From contig JAKNDB010000103.1 of assembly GCA_024305405.1 (NCBI GenBank), positions 744,001 to 808,000 on the forward strand: a DNA stretch of 64,000 bases, in the 5' to 3' direction. Position numbers and translations under genes: made by a program. Positions 42,416 to 57,200 of this stretch are shown here, in pieces. Numbering within the stretch: position 1 is the first letter of the stretch; every line of letters starts with the position of its first letter. Source of the DNA: Dirofilaria immitis. Its lineage: Eukaryota > Nematoda > Chromadorea > Rhabditida > Onchocercidae. Under the pieces are notes generated by a model, which ran no database searches, was not told where the DNA came from, and was given only the letters and a program-made list of their open reading frames with translations.

Positions 42416-43564
42416 TATCTGATTTAAATGTCACTTATAATCATTGTATTACATTATTATCATTAACCACTATTTCGCTATAACACGTGTGATACCTATA
42501 TTGCTCATTTTTTCGCGAAAAACTATTATAAAGCATAAATCTCAACATCTATTCCATCACTTATCCCATCGTTTATCACTCATCATCTATCAATTATCAA
42601 CTGTTTTCCACTCTTCAAATCTGATCTATTAGCAGCCCCCTCTCCCCTTCCCCACTCTCATCATTTTTGAATTTGTTCTTCCCGCCCTATCATTTATCAC
42701 CGACAATGTGCATACTGTAGCAAAGATACGGTGATAAGCAAAAGTGATTTCCAGCATTTTTTCCTTTTCCAAATGTATATTTTAATGTTAGGAAGGTCGC
42801 GATTTGTTTTATTTTTTCAGGTCAAAGTTTAATGGCTAAATTTATAAATTTAATATCTTTCGATATTGCTGAAATTTAAGGATCAATTCAATTTGCAATA
42901 AAAAAGATAAGACATTTAGTGCTAAAGAATAATTTATTGTTATGTAAAAATATTATGATAAAAATAACTGCTTCTTTGAAGATTATAATTAGTGATGAGA
43001 AAAAAAGAAAAATAAATAAATAAACAAATAAATACGATAAGAAGGAAACGATAATTGACAAAGAGATGAAACTAATAAATAATTAAATAAAGAATTGTTA
43101 TTACAAGCCATCTCTTGATTTATGGAAGAAATGACTTGAAAAAAAAGAATTGAAAGAACTTAATTGAGAATGCCAAATGTTAGTCATGATTATTAAGTAA
43201 AACCGTCAGATATCGATTAAAGATTATGAGTGAAATGTTTAAGATCACATTAAGGAGACATTAAAGTAGTCGAGAAAAGATCATTGGAAAAATCGGCTAA
43301 AATTTGATTTGAACAATTCAAAGTTATTAAATCTTAAAATCGAGATTTTTGTATTAATAAAAGCAATTTAATTCATTCAATTTCTCATTGATGTCAAACT
43401 CGAGCCTTTCCATTTTATTTTGTTTCGTCATAAAAGCAAAATTAGAATGGAATTAGATTTGTTGAAATTATAAATTTGCATCAAATTATTTGATTTTATA
43501 AGTTTTCTGTTTTCAGAAGTTATAAAAGACATAATTTCTTAAAATTGCTAAATTATTGCTAAGA
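42416..43564. other. divergent intergenic region between GCNA and the lectin gene
   Basis: Holds both promoters. A C-rich, A-poor stretch around 42630-42660 (CCCCTCTCCCCTTCCCC) is unusual for the window. No exon seen. Confidence 0.45.
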
Positions 43565-46500
43565 ATGGAAATGCTTTCTACGGTTGTCATTCTAATTTTT
43601 TTCACTTTTGTATATTCGAATCAGTTGGACCATAAAAGTTTACGACGACGATGTGATTCATTGTATGGAACAACTTGCGCTTGTACTGATCCGTTAGGTA
43701 AAAAAAAGGAAAATGCGGTCTTTTATCATTGATCTTTAACTTTAATTTATTTCGAGAACATAACATCATACACTTTCCCGTTGTCGACATCTTATCACTA
43801 TATTCTCAAAACGATACATCTCGAATTTAATCGATTTCTAATAATCGTAAAAATTTTTTGACCTTTTATATTGAAAGTTGCACAAATTTAATCGTTTTGA
43901 ATATCAAAATTAGCATAAGAATTATTTTAGAAATATATTTACACTTTAAAGCTTTACCCATGTATTATGAATATCAATTTTGATGAATCTAATGAATATT
44001 TTCATAGTCCGATGGAAAAATGAAGACGTGAAGATTTTGAAAATTAATGAAATTTATCATGGTGCGGAAAAAATATTTTGTTATATTATCGAATTTATCA
44101 ATTTTACCAAGCATTATGTAAGCATCTTTAAATTATTAAATCTGCGATATTACGATTATTTACTTACAAAAAAAAAAAAAAAAAATTGAAAAGGACGAAA
44201 GCAACAAATTATTTTCTGATTAATGGAATTTCTATAGAATTCAGCAAGTGATGCACAAGATTGCACAAATCTGGAAGGACGTTATGACGTAAGCATGGAA
44301 CCAGCATTATTCCCATCATTTCGAAGTTTGGAAACATTGAATTTATACTTACAACAAAATTTTAAAATCTATCAGTCCCAACAAATGCAAGCAACAACAG
44401 GATTATCATTTGATAAGATAAATGGATTATTCTGGATCAATAATACAAACTACATACATGAATCGATATCACCATTGATTGAACAAATTAATACTACTGA
44501 ATCATGCTTAAAATTTTTTTAAACAATAATAAAGGTATGCATAAAATCAATTTTTCTATTTTATCTTGTCAGTTACATTAATTATCCATTGGTAGCGAAT
44601 AAATTAAGCATTATTTAAATTTTAATTCTCGTGTTGAAACATATGTTTAGAGATCTCTTTTCAATAACAATGATTGATTAGTTGTTTTGATGAAATTAAA
44701 AAATATAATTGAAATCGATAATACTGCAACATTCCGTTTTATTCGATTTGTGCCAGAAATTTTAAACTAAAGTAATTGAAGTAATCATACCCAGTAATCA
44801 CTCTTTAATTTGAAATTTTTAAAGTCACAGACTGATTAAAATAAAATCATTAAAAAAATCTTTACCGGAGAAAAATTCTGCATATTGCTTTGCTAAAAAT
44901 TGAAGTTGAAAATTTTCATTTAATTCAAAGTTTATTAATTTGATTTTTGATAACATTGAAGTTGTATGTTTTATTTGAAAGAAAATTTTGCAGAAAAAGG
45001 ACCAATTCTGAGAGCAACTAAGTGTGATGCAATGATACCCCAATATATTCGTATTTGCTATTACGCTATGGTAAACTACTCTATAGATATATGATAGGAG
45101 CACTTTTTGGGAAATATTAGCTATCTCGGATAGTTCTTTATTAATTAAATGATATTATAGTAATTGAGAAGGTAGTATTATTCTACATTACTTGGATCGA
45201 GACTAATTTCTTCGAATGAAATTTAGGAAGCGATAGTTGAGCGTATTGCATGAACTTGTAATATTTTCTATAATATTTTATGCAAGAAATATATGATAAG
45301 AATGATCATAAAAATAAGAACAAATAATAAAAATAAGAATAAATAATAATAAGAATAAATAATAACAATAAAAATAAGAATAAATAATAACAAAAAAAAA
45401 TAATAACAATGAATGCCATCTGTTAATTACTGTTCATCTTACGATAATGTTGTATCAGATAGAATTTGGAGAATTTAAAAAAAAATGGTAGCTTTAAACA
45501 ACTTTGTTCGTTGATTTAATGGTTAAATTTCAGTTAATTTGAGATTTTTTTAATTCAATGTTTTTAATTTGACAACAAGTAACAGTTTGATCTAAGATTA
45601 TGCAAGTACTACAAAGTGATTATTATGATAACAGTTGTAACAGTGATAACAATAACGCAACAATTATTGCAATAGAAATTATATGTAAGATAAAAGTAGT
45701 CATAAATGGTATATTTTAAGAATTACATCAAACCATCATCAAAAAGACTGATATAACACATTTACGATTCAAGAGAGAAAATTTGTCAATAATCACAAGT
45801 ATGATTATTGATGTTGAATCACATTCAACAAATACAAAAAGTAAAATGATTGACTTACATAAATGCAAAAAGTAATTTACTTAAAATTTACTTCGTCTTA
45901 TGATAATAATACGGACTGATTTCAGGGATAAAATTAAGTTCAATTTAATTAGTGTCCAGATTGCAAGATACAAAAAAATAAAGAGTAAATCGGAAATTAA
46001 AATTTCAAATTCCACTACTATTTTACTTTTATAAAAGCAAAGTTGTTCTTTGTTTACTCAAAATTAAGCTACAAATGAAGAAGCCTGACATAGAAATTCG
46101 AAGAAAAACTATTGTTGATCAATTTTTTCATTAAATATTAATTTTAAAATATTCAGCGAATTGGGCTAATGAATGTCATCATTTTTATGGACAAATGATA
46201 GCGAAAAAGTTTGTTATGTACCAGTTGTTAAATATTTCAAACGAATAGTAAGTTATTCGGCAAAAAAGTAAAATAATTTATCAAAATTTGTTCTGATTAA
46301 AGTAACGCATGAAATGATTCTTAAATTCCAACATTTAAAAAGAAAAATTATTTTTTCTTCTGTTGAAAAATTTTTTTTTAGGAAAGTTTTTGACCAAACT
46401 TTTAAAGATATTACAAATTTAATTACTCCGAACTTTTCTGATTCTAATTATAAAGACAAATATTCCAGAATTAGCTGTTTTTTCACTCAATATTTCTTTC

Positions 46501-49500
46501 TCGATCATCTACACTTCCTCAATAGCTAATCAATTTTTAATGAATAAATTTATGACTGTTTAATATATTTGAAATAATATCTTATTGCATCTTTTTATCT
46601 GTTAATTTGATTGGATAGGATAAAAGAAAATTTTTATAGAATGAGTTAAATTGAAACTTAATTTTCATATATTAAATCAATGAGAATAAAAATTTTGGCA
46701 ATTCAGGAATCACTACATTATAATTTGGTAAATAAAATGTGTTCGAAGAAATTTCCATGGATAGGCGCTCGCATACGCCAACGCCAACAAATTTCGACAT
46801 TAAGAAATTTAACAGAATGTTTACATTCTTATCTTTTTCTATCCTTTTTAATAGCTAACATATTATTCTTCTTTTTAACATTATAGAATGTGAAAGAAGT
46901 TGCAGGTGATATCTGGTACAAGAATGAAAATGATAACAGGATAGAATGTGAAATAGAACTTACTTTTTTGTCAATTAATGATTAATTAATTATTTAATTA
47001 TCCTTGCCTTTCAGTATTTTTAAAAAGAACAAAATTCATGTAGAGCATGTGCCGATATTAATTGGCTTAATTCACATAAGAGGAATGGGTTTTATTTGGA
47101 CATCCGGTAATAACGGAACCTGTATAAATTCATGGGATTCAAGCTACGATAGTTTATACGATGAAATGCCGTTTTGGATTGATCCAACATTTCATCCTTA
47201 TTTAAATACTACCGAAATACATTGTCATCGATTTGTCATCTGGACCCGTTAATTGTTTGATTCATTTTTTAAAAAAAAGAAAAAAATTATTCCGAAATAA
47301 ACTGAAAAATATTTTGTTGAAATTAATCTGGCAGTTTTGTTCATTCAAATATAATAATATTTTTATGCAAAAAAAGTTTACTATTAAGAATAATTTCAAA
47401 CATTGAGCAGAAAAGAGTCAATTTTAAACATTCATATTTTTTCTTAGATACTGAAGATAATTATGCACGCGCGATACCTTGCGAATACCCAACAAATATT
47501 AATTTGGTTTTATGTGAATACGATATGGTAATTTATTAATAATTAAACAAAATAAACATTTAAGAATTCACAAAATCATTAATAAATTAACTATGATATT
47601 TTGACAATCTTGCAATCAACTTATTTATATATCTAGTGTAGAATTTTTTGTGAAATTATTTTATCAGTAAAATGACAAGTTTGAAATAATTGTAACTAGC
47701 TTACGTTAATAATCTCAATATATTAAAATAAGCGATTAAAACCTTTCAAAATTGCCTATTTCGATTAAAATCTTTACAATAATTAATCATTCATTATCAA
47801 TTTTTTCGAATAAAAGAAAGCAAAAAAAATTCAAAATTTATACTAATCAATAAATGAACATTTATTTTCAAATTATAAAAATCAATAAATATAAATAAAA
47901 GAATGAAAATATCAAGAATAATTGAATGATTAGTTTATAAATAATCAGTTTGTTAAAAAATAATTTCTACTTACTTAAAAAAATTCTATGTCCTAATCAA
48001 GAAATGAATTTTATTACTAAGATGTATTATAATAAATAGATATAATTATTATGATTACGTTTTTTTTTCAGAAAATCTGATCAGCTTATTCAAATATCAA
48101 CGACAATCGATGAATTGCTTAACTTACCTTATTAATTTCAAAAAAGCGAATATTGTACGATGAAATTGATTCTATTGAACTATATATGATTTCATGAGAA
48201 TAAACAATATATCATTTCTGTTCACATTTTGTTTAATTCCATAAAATATATCAAACTTCGAGAAGAAAAAAAAAGATTGAAGTAACGTTTGACATTAATA
48301 TCAAGTGTAATATTGTATTATATCATAAATTGGTCAAAAAATATAATTAATAATATTTGAATAATATATATATATATATATATATCTTGATCTTGAATAA
48401 CAGGATAGCTTAATTGATTGAATAATAAGAGAAGAAAAGTTGATATAAAATTACGCTAAAAATATAAAAAAAAGCTATGATAAAAGCTTCTAACAATATG
48501 CAAACATATATGATGTTCAAATAAGAAATCTATTACTGATATGAGAACTGAAATGAATTTAGCGTAAAATTGAATTTGTTTTAAATATCTAAAACAAAAA
48601 GAAAAACAAGAACAAATATTTAATGGCGTGCAAAAATATTGAAACATACATGAATCAATGATTTTTGATAAATTATAAAAACGATATGAGTATATCGCAT
48701 CGAAAATATAAAATTATATTATAATACGGAAGAAGAAAATAATAATAATAATACCAAATTAATGGATATATGTGAAATTTACATATAAAAAAATTTTTTT
48801 GCATACATTTGGCTTTTGTGTCTTCCGAAATTTTCAAATTGAACTATTCCTCTAATTCTTTTCGTTTTTTTTCGTAATTTTTATAGTATTGAAATTATTT
48901 GGCATGCATAAAAATGAGATAAGTCCAAGTAAATGCTTCATTCATTGCTAATTTCATAGATGATTGTAGTGATTTGGAAATGCTATGGTTCATTTTAGTT
49001 ATTTCGACATTCATCATCGTAATACATAAAGGAATTAGTCAGCAAATATGGAAATTAACTGATTTCAAGCATTCGATATGTTAGTTATTTTCTCATTATC
49101 AGCGAGAAAATATTTGTCTAATCTGATAAAATATAACTAATTTAATTTGGATTTCAATACTTTAACGATTTTCTTATATTCATTTAATGTAATTTGTGAT
49201 ATATGCATGTATATTGCATTTAGCTATTCACTTATTTAACCTTATATTAATTCCATTTCATTTTAATTAATGGATATTGCTAGGATTAGGCCAAAGAGCC
49301 AAATATATTCACTATCATTACAATTTTTGATTTCTTCACGAAGTTCTACATCTACAAGAGAAGACAGCATATTGCATGAATACTGAAGTATGATGATATA
49401 TGATGTTGGATGCATTAGATAATTATTCTCGACAGAATAAGAAATATCGAAAATTACAAATAGCAACAACCAGACAAATTATTTAAATTATAATTCAAAA

Positions 49501-52500
49501 ATAAAATTTGTAAATAAATTATTTTTCAAAAATTTTAGGTAAACCATGCGATGGTAATTTTGCATTATATGATAATAACTACAGGGCCTGCTATGTGGTG
49601 ATAAAATTACCATCGAAACATGATAAGATACTTTTCTATTCAATTTTTTATCTATCTATGATTAATGATCAAATTAAATAGATCATTATAATTGTCACAG
49701 ATAAATGAAAAGTGCAAGAGATTTTGATATGAATAAAAAAACTGCGAAAATAGTAACCAATCGACCTGAATATTTAATCATATATTTGCATGAAATATGT
49801 TCATACATATCCTAGATGTCAACTTGGACAGGTAATCGATGCTCAGCCATAAATTACACAAATGCTTCTATTTCCAATGCAAAAATTTTTAATCAAAGAA
49901 CATTTTATAGGATTTTCGATAATTTGCAAAAAGGTTTCTCAACATACAAAAACTTTAAAATATTTCTGAATTTTATTAATTTTAAAAGCCAAAAAAACGA
50001 AAACAATTTTCGGTTATGGCAATCTCGATTATTCATGTCTTCTATTCATAAAACTTGTTATTGCAGTTGTAAATTAACAATTAATTTTACTTACAATAAG
50101 TAATATCCGATTTCCAAATAATTTTTACGTTACAAATTCATGAATTCATTTCTTAGCAGACAACTTCTACAACTTTCCGAAATTATGATATAATTAATTG
50201 CCACTTTGTCTAAATTATGAACTTATTTGATCTTCGGAAAGCTTATTAAGTATTTTGATTATATTTGACGCAATTTATATTATTTAACAACCGATTTAGT
50301 CAAATTATAAACAAAGCATTAATCGCTGTTTCATTCAAAAAAATTAAAAACGGTGATTTAACGTTGAAATAAAAAATTCAACAAAAGAACAATTATTTCA
50401 GAAGAGCCCGCATTCTCGAATGGATCAATAGAAGTTTTGATAGGTGTAAGCTATCGTCGTGGTGATGGCTTTCGTTGGATGGATAACACTGCACCAGATG
50501 ATTTGAATTTTCTGAAATTTAATCCAATCGATAATTTGGATGACGAAGACAATTTGACGGAATACCACTGCCTTCGTTTTTCAATTATTGTCAGTAAGTG
50601 AAAAAAGATACTGAAAGAATATTTTAACTTTGTAGATTTTTCAGCTTTATTTTACATAACAGAATATAATTTGGATCAAAATTTCAGAACTGAAATTTTA
50701 ATATATCATTTATGATGCAAATAGAATAGCATTTCGGGTTTTATAAATACAAATTTTTCTTATCAACGATCGTTTTATCACTCACAACGATACGGCAATA
50801 TATCTCAGAAGTAAAAAATATATTTAAAAAATTGAAATTCAATTAAAATGAGATAAATTGAAAGAAATAGTACGAATTGGATGTTTGTTTTCAGATAAAA
50901 ATGCGAAGGATGGCTATGAAACAAAGCGGTATGAATGTTATGGGAAGAATTCTATCGAATATGTCAAAAAATCATTTTACCTGCTCTACTCTTATAGTAA
51001 GGTCGAAAGTTTCCCTATAGTCGTATATGCATAATGCCAGATATTCATCAACATTCATATCCAATGTTTGAATCAATTATTATTAGAAAAATAAACATCG
51101 AAGAGAAAGAATTGAATATTCAAAAATATGATTGTCCGAAAGAATATAGTTGAAGCCAAATGTAGCGATAAATATTTTGCTAAATTAATTTCACTTCAAA
51201 TCCTTTTCTATGTAAAATATGAATAAACAAAAGGAAGGTAATTTAAGCACTTAACTTATTAAATTAAATTTTATGAAGAGCGATAAATAGTTGAGTGTGA
51301 CAATTTGATGAAAAATTACTCATAAAAGATTTCAACTTTTGACAATTTATCATAATATTTCAGGACGAAGAAATTCAAGAAACGGATGGAAGACGTATAA
51401 TTTTTTATGACACTATATTTCTATAAGAAATTTTTACAGTTAAGCATAATCATTTTTAAAAAAATAAAATCTATCTACAAATATTTCAAATTTTAGCTAA
51501 ACAGAAAAATTGTCGAAGGAATGAAATACCAGTAATAATCAATGAGACATATTTATGCTATGTGCATCTTGTCGACATTTACTCAGTAACATCAATAATT
51601 CTTTGTAAAAAATACATTGCAGCATTTAGTTGATGATTAAAGGAAAAATTAGAATGTTCAACTAATATGACGAATAAATAACAATTTATTCGACAAGCAT
51701 TCAAATCTTATATTTTATTTAGATGCATTTTAATTCATTTCACTGTCCTTCTTTTGTTTTGTAAAATTTAAATTTGAGTTGGGTAGCATAGTAAATGCTG
51801 ATTTTGATATATGCAATGAATATTCGAGCGAATATGGAAGCGAAACAGAACGATGGAATCAGCTTTCACCAGCTGCTGTACCAAGCAAAACTTTACTACA
51901 ATTACTGCATAAAGAAATTTTATCTGGTTAATTGTTTCATACCTGAATCTATGATTAAACCAACAAATACTCTCAATTTGATGCCATTGACAATCCAAAA
52001 ATGAACTTCATTTTCTCATTTTTTTCGAAATGACTATCCAAAATGCAACTAAACATATCATTACACAATGCATTTTGATGAAACCATCTTGATAACTTTA
52101 ATCACTTTATGCCCGAAATGCTTTTATCGTCTTTCTTCTCAAAGTATTCTTAGTCTATTAGCTTAAAATTTTTAATGAAATTATTCATAGAATATAATTT
52201 AAAAGTGAAATCAAATAATCTTATCAATTATATAAAAAAGCAAAAAATTGAATGAAAAATTAAATTTAACCTATAAATTAAATACGATATTAATTTATTT
52301 TGTCACATTGTTACAAATTAAAGATTAAAATTTACATCCTTTGCTGTTATTTTCATTTTTTACCAAATTTCAGTTAATGGTCAATTTGATAGAAAAACCC
52401 ATGGGCTTATGATTGGTTTAATGTATATGTATAACGAATATCAATGGAAGGATGGCATTTCGGTTGTATATCCATCACTGAGAAATTTAATTGCCGGAAC

Positions 52501-54279
52501 AAATACTGCTGAGGAATGCTATCGTTTTATGCTTTTTCAATGTAATCCATTTATTCAATGGGGATTAATCAAAAATTTATTTGAATGATATCTATGAAAT
52601 AGTCAATGAACTGTGAATGTTTTTGTTATGCAAATAATTAATCAATGTGATTGATACATTAGCAATATTATCAGTTTCATATCTCATGTAGAATATTTGA
52701 AAACAAAAAGATTATAACACTTTTTATTTTATTTTAAAAATTATATGCTGAAAATAAGTATAGAAAATTGTATTTGGTTCAATTAAAAATTCTAGTAAGT
52801 TTAAAAAATTTAGAAAGAATGTAAGATTCGAAAGAAATTAAAATTAAAAAGAGAAAAGAAAACAAAAAAGGCATAATCTTTTAACAATTATTTTATCATT
52901 AAAATGATGATAATGCTAAATGTATTATCAAGTATTATTTAATGATAATGCATGCGATTATATTATTGTACCAAAGATAATTACGACATATAAAATTCTA
53001 ATGTTTTATGCTTCAATGCAGTAAATTTGCATTTTCATGAATATTGTAGCTGTTCCTGATTATATAGTACCAGTGCCGTGCAGTGATGGAACTATTACTT
53101 ATGATATACTTTGTAAATATGTTAGTGTTCTTATCTTTTATTTCATTTTCACTTGAATTATTTAACTTTATCAATATGCAAGTAATAGGTTCTTTCTTAT
53201 CATTGCCTTTCATCATTTAATTAATTAACCAAAGCCTTGCTTGTCAATTAACTGATCAATAAAAAAATAAAGTCATAATAATTGACTAAATCGTTCATTT
53301 TTGATATTTGTAAATGAATCGAAGGACATATGACCTTGATGAGTGTATGTGACAAAGGCCTAGATATCCGTGTTTCAATACAATCTTCATTGACCAATAG
53401 TTATTTGATTATACATTCAATATATCCGTAGTCGATTTATCCATTGAAATTCTCTCACTAGATTTGAAATTAAGCACAGCTTAATAATATATTCAGATTA
53501 GATTTTCTGAAAATTAATTAACAGGACCAATCAAAAAATCTTTGATATCCTTTTACTTATCATTTAATATTCATAAAATTAAAATTTGATTCTAATTATT
53601 AATATTTAACGTGCAAAAAAAAGTGAAACAATATTTAAAGCAATATATATTTAACATGGAATTAACTAATTCCGAAACTTTCTACATAAACTTCAGAGAT
53701 AAAACTTCGCACTAAGGTTCTGTTATCTGGATATGTGAATAATTTTTTAGATTCTTGATAAACAACCTGTCATGATCAAGAGTGCATTGATAGAGGAAAT
53801 TAAAGTAATAATCGATCACGAATCAAAAAACGATGCTATTAGTATGTGTATTTTATCGATGAATTGTTTAACATTACTCAAAATAAGCAATTCTTAACAG
53901 ATAATATAAGATCAAGAATAGGCTGAATCAAAGAAATATTTAAAAGAAGTACAAATATGCTTAAATATGATGAATATTTTAAAAAGCCAATTAAAAATGT
54001 CTTCCAAATCAAAAACAAAGTTCTGAAATCTTAGAGAAATGAATTGATTAATCAATTTTTATAACATTAAATTCTGCTTTTGCATAGATATATCAGTTTT
54101 AATCCTTTTAATCGTCTTTCTAATTGTTTTCTTTGTTTTTAGAAAATAACGCAAAATCTTATCAGACTAGTCGAATTAACCTATTAATAACGCTACTTTT
54201 TACATTAATTACCACTGCGATTGCTTATATCAACGAAAAAGAAATAAACGATAATTCGATTTATGATGGAATTTTTTAA
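43565..54279 (+). CDS. multi-domain C-type-lectin-like receptor: signal peptide, four CTLD units, membrane helix
   Basis: Clear exons: 43565-43697, 44008-44117, 44238-44534, 44994-45070, 46157-46247, 47015-47247, 47448-47527, 49539-about 49601, 50402-50593, 50895-50996, 51497-51585, 51779-51926, 52374-52541, 53050-53120, 54143-54279. The ATG opens a signal peptide (MEMLSTVVILIFFTFVYS). The following exons repeat one plan: a CYV-type exon, an exon with the second conserved cysteine, an exon with LIGLxY, a W-x-(S/D)-G turn and ECYRF, and a closing exon with PC-about 12-LCxY. That is the order of a C-type lectin fold. The Ca-binding EPN/QPD and WND motifs are not seen, so sugar binding is doubtful. 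The last exon has one helix (INLLITLLFTLITTAIAYI) and a 21-residue tail; AATAAA is at 54292. Unit 1 needs one extra T (T7 run at about 44514-44520) to join its last exon. Introns are far longer than in neighbouring genes. The one-gene model is inference. Confidence 0.65.
44008..45070 (+). other. CTLD unit 1
   Basis: Exon with EKIFCYIIEFINFTKHY, long exon 44238-44534 (DCTNLEGRYDVSMEPA, FPSFRSLETLN, GLFWINNTNYIHES, TTESCLKF) and closing exon 44994-45070 (ATKCDAMIPQYIRICYYAM). Exons 1-2 join in phase with the signal-peptide exon. Confidence 0.7.
45296..45411. repeat. AT-rich tandem repeat (AATAAGAATAAAT-like units)
   Basis: Irregular tandem units of AAATAAGAATAAATAATAA type in the intron between CTLD units 1 and 2. 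Confidence 0.75.
46157..47527 (+). other. CTLD unit 2
   Basis: Exon a 46157-46247 (WTNDSEKVCYVPVVKYFKR, after a likely one-base break in a T5 run), a probable exon b near 46730-46830 (MCSKKFPWIGARIRQRQQ), exon c 47015-47247 (VPILIGLIHIRGMGFIWTSG, EIHCHRFVIW) and exon d 47448-47527 (AIPCEYPTNINLVLCEYDM). Exons c and d are in phase. Confidence 0.7.
48366..48385. repeat. (TA)n microsatellite
   Basis: Ten TA units in the long intron between CTLD units 2 and 3. A similar TA tract lies at about 29779-29800 in an intron of the glycoprotein gene. Confidence 0.8.
49539..50996 (+). other. CTLD unit 3
   Basis: Exon a from 49539 (KPCDGNFALYDNNYRACYVV), a probable exon b near 49816-50100 (NRCSAINYTNASISNAK), exon c 50402-50593 (IEVLIGVSYRRGDGFRWMD, EYHCLRFSIIV) and exon d 50895-50996 (RYECYGKNSIEYV). 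The frame at the end of exon d is ambiguous because of an A6 run. Confidence 0.6.
51497..53120 (+). other. CTLD unit 4
   Basis: Four exons in unbroken phase: 51497-51585 (KNCRRNEIPVIINETYLCYV), 51779-51926 (IVNADFDICNEYSSEY, KTLLQLLHKEI), 52374-52541 (GLMIGLMYMYNEYQWKDG, AEECYRFMLFQ), 53050-53120 (VPVPCSDGTITYDILCKY). This is the cleanest unit and the best template for finding others. Confidence 0.75.
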
Positions 54280-57200
54280 ATTGCATAAATCAATAAAACT
54301 TCATGTTCAATTTGTATTTTTCGATAAGACTATTTACTTCGAAAAAACTTGAACAGGTCGAACTTTCTGATCAAATAATGGAACAAGTATTCATCACAAT
54401 TCTAACTCCATCTTTAAATATCTCAAATTCCATGTTTCGCCATTTGTTAGTAGAATAACAATCATTGATGATTTATACGCACATCCACATATCCCTTGAT
54501 GTTTCTTAACAAATTGCATCACTACTTGGCGAATTTTATTAATGAATAAAGGATATTAAGATTAATCGATCTTAAAATCTTCGGTTAAATCTTCCTATAT
54601 GATTGTTAAACGTTAAATTAATCAGGATTGATTCTTACAACATTCTTCTAGATTACCCTTTTTCAATAGCTTTATCTTTGACCTCTGTTTCCATTTCTTC
54701 CATATAGTTTTCAAATTAAAATTTTTCTTCCGTGAATCACATTTCAATGCCTTTTGCCTCCGATATATAGACTCCCCATCATTATTGATTTTTTCTAAAG
54801 ATAATTTTATTTACTATCATCCCGTTTGCAGCTTGATTGTCTTTCATTATTCCGCAATATATTTTTCTATTCGATCTGTCAATTCTAAGGTTCCTGATTT
54901 ACCTGTTGAAACTCCAGGAGATACAGATGCTCCATCATATTACTCTACAACATATTCATTTCCGTTTTAATGGTTGGATGACTTTTACTACCTAAAATTT
55001 CTCTTGCAAGCACACTATTGATTATCCTCTTCATCATGTTAAACCTCTATTTCTAACACAAATATTGAAGTTTATTCTGCTAGTTAAACTATATTATTTT
55101 GACCATTAATCAATGATATTACTAATCAATAGTACTATAGTTAGCTGAATTTGACTTTACATTCAATATCATCAAATCTTAGCTTCAACTAAAATTGGTA
55201 GATGCATTATCATTTGATAGCTTTTTCAATGAGCATTTTACAAATAAACGGATGAAATTCTACCATTTTATTTTCAATAAAGATCGGTAAAAGTTGAAAC
55301 AGATGATTATGCACAATATTGCTTCCAGCAGGGTCTTCTGAAATTTGTTTATTACCGCAGTTAATGTTACATATTGCTATTCATTTTTAATTGAAATGAT
55401 TCGGTAAATATCATACTATTATTTCTAAAATTGGATATAGTTTCATTTCATGTTTTCTGGTATTAATCATACATTCTATTGAAAAAAATACAAAAAAATA
55501 ACATAATCCACCTTCGAGATTTCATCTCCATTATAATACATTTGACAAGGCATAAAAAACTTTACCTATACCATACTACAGTATGGTTAGGAAAAATTGC
55601 TTTATTGTTAGCTGTCATAAGGAATTGGACGGGGCATATTTATTCAATAGTTGGATTATCGAACAATACAATACGATAAAATTTGTAATATGATGTAAAG
55701 AATAAAACGAAAACGGATGAAGAACATTACGGCAAGAAGGACGAATAATTTTTAATAAAAAGTAGATTCCGTAGAACGATTCTCAAAATAATAAATATAT
55801 ATATATATTGCCTATATGTGGGTTAAGCTTACAACATTATGTAACAGAATTAGTATTCTATCCGAGAGGAAATTGCATGGGAATTATTTTCCCAGAGCAG
55901 TAGTATTCTCTCAATTGCACGTGAGATTGAAAGCTTTCTCAGTATTATATGTAATGTTTGCAAATACGATAATTTAGCTGACAGATGTGAGAACCCTTGT
56001 ATAAGGAAAAAATATATCCTTTGTACATTCTAAATATTGATCAGCTGATCACCATATAAGGTGATGTGTCTATATATTTTTAAGAGGTGATTTTATAATG
56101 AATTCTTTACTGTTCACCTGGTACCATCTCTTTCGATTTTTCTGATAGCATGGCAAATCAGCGGAAAAAATAATAAACATCACACAGCTAATCGACAAAA
56201 AAACTTGAGCGACCAAGATAGTTACTCTTCATAAGTATATTTGATGTATCCATATCCTAAATATTATCTTTGTAAATTTTAAACAGTAAGCAAATTACTG
56301 TCAAAATTTATGAGGATAAATTGAAAACGATTGCCGTATACCCAATAGCTCCATCTAAGCACTAGTATCAAAGTAACTACTACTAAGATTGGAAAAATTA
56401 ATATGCATCGCTTTGTTCCGATGTTAAGATATTATCAAATGGCGAGCTAATAATCCTAAAGAGCATAATAAATATTTAGTCAGTTTTATAGAATTCTCGA
56501 AGCATCACTAATCACTCTTACAATATTGCTCGGTCCAAATGAAAAAAAAAAACGAGGCATTTTAATCTCATTATTTAAACCATTTTTTTTCTCAAATCAG
56601 TCTGTTTTTCATAATGATAATATCAGTATAGGAAATCTTCAAAAAGAATCCTCCAATGTTTTTGTCTTTTCACTCTGCCATTGCCTACAAAGAAATGATA
56701 TAGTTCTCGTTTTTGATTTTGCTAGGGTGAAGAAATTATCAAAAGGAATTTTTTACTCGCAATATACTTACGCCTGTGCTCATTTGTTGACGTTTAACGC
56801 CATAATATTCTTCACTAATTACTTTCTAATTACTTTCTACTTGAATTATTTTCCTCTAGGACAAAGATATTGTCAATTTTCAAAGTATAAAAGAGGTACT
56901 ATTCAACATAAAATCTAAGTATGGATATTTTATAATGTCTATGACAATTGAAGTAAAGATAGCCTCTAATATTCTAAGAAAAATATTCAAAAAATCAACA
57001 TAGTTTTGAACTAATCCGTATCCAGAAATATAAATCAATCAATGAAAACAATGAGTTGCTCATTATGATTAAGAATTCAATCACTTTATTTGGGAATGAA
57101 ATATTTGATATAACAACGTTAATACATCTGTTTGCATTTTGTTGATAATTTCTGGATGACTGATCAAGTAATCGTTATTTTCATTTCTGGATAGTAAACG

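Noticed and set aside
54834..54970. Proline/aspartate-rich frame as the tail exon of the lectin receptor
   Set aside because: It lies beyond the AATAAA of the gene and its phase cannot be tied to any exon. Kept only as a note in the intergenic entry.
56526..56918. 130-codon plus-strand open frame, one of the longest in the window
   Set aside because: No domain, no signal peptide and no splice context; hydrophobic low-complexity content matches translated intergenic DNA.
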